Below are positions 58,797 to 64,000 of a stretch of 64,000 nt of DNA, piece by piece. Position numbers and translations under genes: made by a program. The notes under the pieces are model-generated. The model had not been told where the DNA came from. It worked only from the letters and a program-made list of their open reading frames with translations, and searched no databases. The number at the start of each line of letters is the position of its first letter. Positions within the stretch are counted from its first letter, which is position 1. The stretch spans positions 1,178,001 through 1,242,000 of the forward strand of contig JAPXFQ010000351.1 of NCBI GenBank assembly GCA_028564705.1, given 5' to 3'. The stretch is from Apricaphanius iberus. Its lineage: Eukaryota; Chordata; Actinopteri; Cyprinodontiformes; Aphaniidae.

Positions 58797-60838
58797 CTGC
58801 AAAACAAGAACATTTTAGATGAAGTCACAATATTCATGGTCATGCATAGTGAAGTTTACAAAGTTTGAATAACTTCCCAATAAATAATTTGTTTTTTAAA
58901 TATCTTGGTTTGAACATTGTGATGTAAAATCAAACATATTTCCTAACCCGTTGTTTAAGTACGTTTTTGGACATTTGTTGGCAAAAAGAGACGAAGAGTT
59001 TATAACTGAAACCCCCGACTCTTCTGTGCCGCTCACAAAGGAAATAGGAAACATGGATCTAAATTATTGCCATCGTATCCAACAAAACACTTGAAAATAT
59101 TTGTGTTGGACCACATGCACCTTCTGGAGAACAACTGACAAGGTTCTAGAAGACAACTTGTCTAAAGTGACAGGCATATTTATACATTAGTTTTTAACAA
59201 TTAATTAATTCAGAATGTTTTTTTGTGAAAAATGAAAGTGAAATAATTTCTTTTTATTCATATTCTGCAAAAACTCAATAACTTGTAGTGATTATCTGAT
59301 ACTCAATGAGAACTTGATTTTTGAGGAACTTTTCATTCTACCATTCCCTCTGCATGCTTTATACATGCTGGCTACATTGTCCTGTCTGAGACTGGGCGAG
59401 AAGTCTGCAAGTCCAACAGGGACACAAACAACAATGAACACTCCTCCTCATACCTTCTGCCATTTTAAGATCACCTATAAACACGCATGTCTTTGGAATG
59501 CATGAGGAAGCAGGACAAGCCGCGGGAAATCCACGAGGGTCACAGAAAACGTGTAAACTCAAAGAGAAAAAGAACTTTGACTACCCAGTGGAATACTACT
59601 AATCATAGACTAATTCTTGTTTTTATGCTTTTGCATGAAATCACTGATGTCACTGGAGTCACAGATTGAAGAAAAATAATTCAACATTTTCTGTGACTTT
59701 GTGACTTGGGTTCAACGTCCCAATCTGAACATACAATCTCAACATCTCAGTTTCAAATTTAATGCATCCGATCTTTTGCTAGCCTTCAATTACACTTATA
59801 CCCATCCTCTGTCTCGTTGTTAATTGTTTTGCTTTGTTCTTGCATTTATCTTGTCTCACAATAGAAAAGCATTCATAGCTCTAATACTAACAGGCCGACA
59901 TAGACATGTCCTAAATCCATAGTGCTGTTTTATTAAAGTATTCAGAGTTGTTATGTCTACACTAAATAGGTTATTAGGACATTTTAGCCAAATTTGAGTC
60001 ATCTCTGGATTCAGAAAAATATAGAGGCTTTTACAGAGTCTTTAAGATAAAGTTATACCTCATCCGTCATCTTGAACAAAGAAACAGGAATGTGTTTTTA
60101 ATATTACAATCTAAAACTCCTAAAGAGTCATTCAGATTAAACAGCTTTAGTTTTTTGAATTTTATAAGAAGAAATTGAAATGCAAGGATTACACATGCAA
60201 AAATATATACAAAAAAATTAATATATTGATTTTACCTTCACTGTGGTTTTATATATATATTTTTTTTGTGTGTATGTATTTTTTCTTCCTTTTTTTATAT
60301 TCACATATGCAAGCTGGATTCCAGGTCAAAACAGTGACCCTTGCAGCCTTTTTAGGTTGTACAAAAATTATCAAATAGCTGCCAAGTTAAGGAATCAAAA
60401 TAAAAAAATATTTTCGATCTGAATCTTTATTCAGCAACAAATCATTTGTTGGAGTTCAAGTTTCCTTAAGAGAGAAAGAAACTGTCCATGAAGAGCATCA
60501 AAACAGTATTAATGGAGACAAAAGCATCAAAGTACAAGGATACACACTCGGAAGGTTGTTTAGTAAGATCTGAGGTTTTTTACTTGTTCATGGTAAAAAA
60601 AGTTACAGTTCTGAAGTGACAGCAGGAATCATTGAGGTCAGGCATATAATTTCCCCTGTCTACATCTTTCATTTCTTTATAATAGAACATCACAAATGTT
60701 ACATTAGAAATGTAATCAAAATATTCAAACAAGATTACCGTAAGATTTCAATTGGTATCATATAATTATAATGACAACAACACTGTAATGGAAGAGAGTG
60801 TCATGATGGAAGTCAGCAGTTAAGCGTCAGAGACTTAC
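58797..60838 (-). other. First intron of the Sec6-family gene
   Basis: Bounded by GTAAGTCT at 60838 and TTTTGCAG at 58797 on minus. I see no conserved block or mobile element inside. AT runs occur at 60180-60300. Confidence 0.5.
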
Positions 60839-60960
60839 CTGAACACCGTGCCTGTGCTCTTCTTCAGTTCAGTGTCATCCTGGAGAGTGCTGGCCGTGCG
60901 AGCTTCCAGGCTGTGGAGTGTGTGTGCATGTGTGAGTGTGTGTGAGAAAGACTGATGAGT
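60839..60960 (-). other. Probable non-coding first exon of the Sec6-family gene (5' end approximate)
   Basis: On the minus strand a donor AG|GTAAGTCT ends an exon at 60839. The next acceptor downstream is the one at 58796, which opens the exon holding the start codon, so this stretch is most simply a 5' UTR exon. The transcription start is not visible and the outer boundary is a guess. A CA/GT-rich run at about 60914-60950 lies in or beside the exon. No TATA box stands out. Confidence 0.5.
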
Positions 60961-61509
60961 GCAAGAGCGTCTCTGAAATTGCTGGGTGACTCAAGAGAGT
61001 AATGTGGCTGCCTGTGGCTTCCTGATGCTCTCTATTGTGGTGGAAGGTGATATGTTTTCCTGAGGAAAGACCTCCAACCCAACCTCCACCGCGCCCTCAC
61101 CTACACCACTGAGCCCATCCTGCACCCAATGCACACACAGATACACACACCAGCACCCAAGGGACTCTTTTAATTACACTAATTACAGGAGCTGTCCAGT
61201 GGAGGAGGACAGGACATACCCCTGCTCTTCTCTCTAAAATGGGTTTTGTTGTTTCTGTTACTAGACTTCTTAGCAGAGAGAAAACAAAGAACAACAGCCT
61301 TGACAAGAAATTCTATCTCTACCCTTGGCCTCATATTAATCCCCTTTGAAAGATTAACATGGAAGATCTGAACTTTCATGACCAGCAGCTTGGCTGCTGC
61401 TGTCCTTGCTTTACCAAACAGCTTCAAGCAGCAGCAGCATGGCTGTTTACTGCCACCTAGTGTTCACACTGAGTTAAAACAAAAGTCCGATTTCCATTAC
61501 ATTCTCTGT

Positions 61510-62483
61510 ATCACCTAAACATGACTCTATGACATTTCAACTGGATGGCATTAATTTGGCCTCTGGTAATAATGTAAACAACCTCTGTGTTACTTTTGAC
61601 CAAGACATGACATTTAAATCCAGAGACAGGATGGGAGGCAGATCTTTTAGTTATCAGGCTCCTCTCCTGTGGAACCAGCTCCCAGTTTTATTCCATGAGG
61701 CAGATACTCTGTTTGTTTTTAAGACTAGGCTTAAAACCTTCCTTTTTGATAAAGCTTATAGTTAGTGTGGCTTAGGTTATCCTGAGTTATTTTTGTAGTT
61801 ATACTGCTATAGGTTTAGACTGTTGGAGGACAGACTGACTGACCACTTTTCTTCACTCTGCTACTTTGCTCTTCTACTACTCTCCAGATGTTTTTTTTTT
61901 TTTTCTGCTGTTATTGTGATTGTTAACCAAGTTTTCTCTCAGTGTTTTTCTCACCAAAGAAGCTGCACCTGGTCTGCGATCCTGCTCAGCTATAATGCCC
62001 CCTGCTGCATGGGGAACATCTGTTCAGATGATGCTCTAAGTGAACGAGCATCCTACATGTCCCATTATCAATCTTTCTTTCTTTCATTTTCTTCAATATA
62101 TAAAGTACTCTTACATCAGCTCTTTTGTTTTTTCTGTGTCTCTGCTCTGTTTTCTCAAACCCCCAGTGGGCCGTGGCAGATGACCGCTTGTACTGAGCCA
62201 GGTTCTGGTTCTGGTTCTGCTGGAGGTTTCTTCCCGTTAAAGGGGAGTTTTTCCTCTCCAACGTCGCTACATGCTTGCTCAGTATGAGGGATTGCTGTGA
62301 TTGCAGGTCTGCATCAATAGGGCCCAACCTCACGTCAACGGCTCAACGCAATCTGTTGGGATTCCTTACATAGAAAACTTTTGATTGGAATGTCTGTATA
62401 ATTGTATTGAAATGACTTTTCTTTTAAAGTGCTTTGAGATGACATTTGTTGTGAATTGGCGCTATATAAATAAACTGAAATGT
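61510..62483 (+). mobile_element. L2-like LINE 3' end with internal deletion
   Basis: Coding scrap MTFQLDGINLASGNNVNNLC joins directly to GGRSFSYQAPLLWNQLPVLF and FKTRLKTFLFDKAYS, so the RT C-terminal middle part is missing. The 3' UTR and the GGCGCTATATAAATAAACTG end follow. Confidence 0.85.
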
Positions 62484-62839
62484 AGAATTGGATTCAGACT
62501 GTTCCAACCATCTGCTCTGTCTCAATCACATGATCCTGTGTTTTGTTTTTGCACCTGTCTATTTTCTACCACGATGCCAGCTTAATATGAAACTCCAAAA
62601 TATTGGCACTAAAAATACAATTATCATTGAAAAATATGATTGTACCTGAAAATATTCATTTTGAATCTGAAATTAATGTAGCGAAAATCCACCCCTACAG
62701 ACCTTATTCTTTATGATCTTCATATATGCTTCATTATTAGTTAATAGTGAAATTAACTTTATCTCCCTTCATTTATTCACCTTTCCTAATAAATGTTTGC
62801 CTGGTTCTCCTTCCCTTCTGGTTCTCTTTGGCTGCTGAT

Positions 62840-63525
62840 CCTGATTCTGGTGCTGCTAGTGGAATAGTGTGGAAACCAGACTTAGAGAGACTTATCCATG
62901 CATTTGTCTCCAGCAGGTTAGACTACTGTAACAGCCTGCTCACTGGCCTCTCTAAACCAGCTGTTAGACAGCTGCAGTACATCCAGAACGCTGCTGCTCG
63001 AGTCCTGACAAGAACCAGAAAATACGACCATATTAGTCCAGTGCTCCGGTCTCTGCACCGGCTTCCTGTCGCTCAGAGAATAGAATTTAAAACAGCTCTG
63101 CTTGTGTACAAGTCTTTTCATGGTTTGGCACCAAAGTACATCTCTGACATGTTAGAGACATATGAACCATCTCGGGCCCTGAGAACTTCAGGGAGGGTTC
63201 TCCTGGTGGTTCCCAGAGTCAACAATAAACACGGTGAGGCTGCATTTCAGTTTCAGGCAACTAAAATCTGGAACAGTCTTCATTAGGATGTGAGACAAGC
63301 CTCAACCCTAACCATGTTTAAATCCAGGCTGAAAACAGTTCTTTTTACCCGTGCATATGACAGTTGAAAGTATTTTATCTGCACTGTTGCTTTTTATTGT
63401 AATTAATTATTTTTTAAGTTGATGTTTTTTTTTTCTTTTTATCCCTTTTCTTAATTTATGCAACTGTGAAGCACTTTGAATTGCCTTGTGTATGAATTGT
63501 GCTCTACAAATAAACTTGCCTTGCC
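62840..63525 (+). mobile_element. L2-like LINE 3' end of a second subfamily
   Basis: The frame reads LIHAFVSSRLDYCNSLLTGL, IQNAAARVLTRTRKYDHISP, VLRSLHRLPVAQRIEFKTAL, YKSFHGLAPKYISDMLETYE and NKHGEAAFQF. After a stop at 63284 the usual end continues (MFKSRLKTVLF). The tail CTCTACAAATAAACTTGCCT differs from the other L2-like copies in the window. Confidence 0.88.
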
Positions 63526-64000
63526 GGAGGTTTCTTTTTCACATTTTCCCGATTCTTTTTCTGATTGGCATTTCATAATTTGACTGAATCTGACATACTA
63601 TACTATAAAACAATGAACAAATCTGTGTAATTACTGTAATTATGAGTCTATTTTTTTGTTTGTTTTCATTATAATGAGTAGGGAAACATCTTGTGAATTT
63701 GGATTGAACTGGTTAGCCTATAATGTGATAGGAACTGGGTGCTATGTGTGTAGGTGCTGCCAGCTGCCCCAACACTATGAAAATGTCCGGTACATTTTGT
63801 GTTTAAACCTCTGAAGGAAAAATTGCTGTTACAACCATGTAGTTTCACAATAAGTATCTCCTGAATTTGATAACTTTTAGTGTTACATAAATCAAAGTGT
63901 CAGTGCTCTCTGGTGGACAGATTATGTAACCAAATAACGTCTATCCAATCTGTGAAAGATGTTTGATTCAGCTACTCTCATCTATTTCTTCATTTGCTCT
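63526..64000. other. No gene recognised
   Basis: AT-rich, non-coding by inspection, to the window end. Confidence 0.4.

Noticed and set aside
58358..58822. 154-residue serine-rich plus-strand frame
   Set aside because: It is antisense of the N-terminal exon; Leu/Asp/Lys codons read backwards give the Ser/Phe/Arg pattern.

Overview
The window reads as teleost fish nuclear DNA. It holds one spliced host gene, spread over about 14 kb with GT-AG introns, set in AT-rich DNA full of transposon copies. These include L2-like LINEs, Tc1, Harbinger, hAT-type, piggyBac-like and other TTAA-target elements, a Ty3/gypsy-like LTR element, and an element whose two-gene content (THAP transposase plus YqaJ nuclease) fits the ISL2EU/IS4EU superfamily. 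I saw no rRNA or tRNA gene, CRISPR array or bacterial-style operon. Family names come from motif recognition and recall; no database search was possible.

Left part (1-14.5 kb). A LINE runs from before the window start to 1586 and resumes at 7793-7840. It is split by a 6.2-kb DNA transposon (1587-7790) flanked by the dinucleotide AT. That transposon carries two convergent spliced genes: a THAP-domain DDE transposase (+), now broken, and a SWIM zinc finger plus YqaJ nuclease gene (-), whose exons mostly still join in frame. A 375-bp hAT-type MITE and a LINE 3' tail sit in introns of the nuclease gene. Next come a decayed HARBI1-like transposase (-), a non-autonomous LTR element (9789-12679, minus orientation, without pol), a Tc1 scrap and a SINE-like piece.

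Middle (14.5-46 kb). This is almost entirely nested mobile DNA: a TTAA-target element, a truncated Tc1 element, two copies of one internally deleted Harbinger family, and a large L2-like LINE (about 26.2-37.9 kb). The L2 copy holds a piggyBac-like MITE, two hAT-type elements, an element with a 9-bp target duplication, another TTAA element, and a second LINE whose 5' half is inverted. Another L2 tail is split by a 1.4-kb hAT-type element. Target duplications and inverted termini give exact borders for most of these.

Right part (46-64 kb). A minus-strand host gene of the Sec6/EXOC3-like/TNFAIP2 family (EXOC3L2-like is my best guess) has a 5' UTR exon ending at 60839 and twelve coding exons from 58773 to 47332. 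The exon phases join without a break into 933 residues. Introns carry a hAT-type MITE and simple repeats. Upstream of the gene lie two more L2-like fragments.

The genes do not form a pathway. The host gene belongs to the exocyst-related membrane-tethering family, and every other coding stretch is transposon-derived. The most distinctive item is the two-gene THAP-transposase/YqaJ-SWIM element with its exactly reconstructable insertion site.
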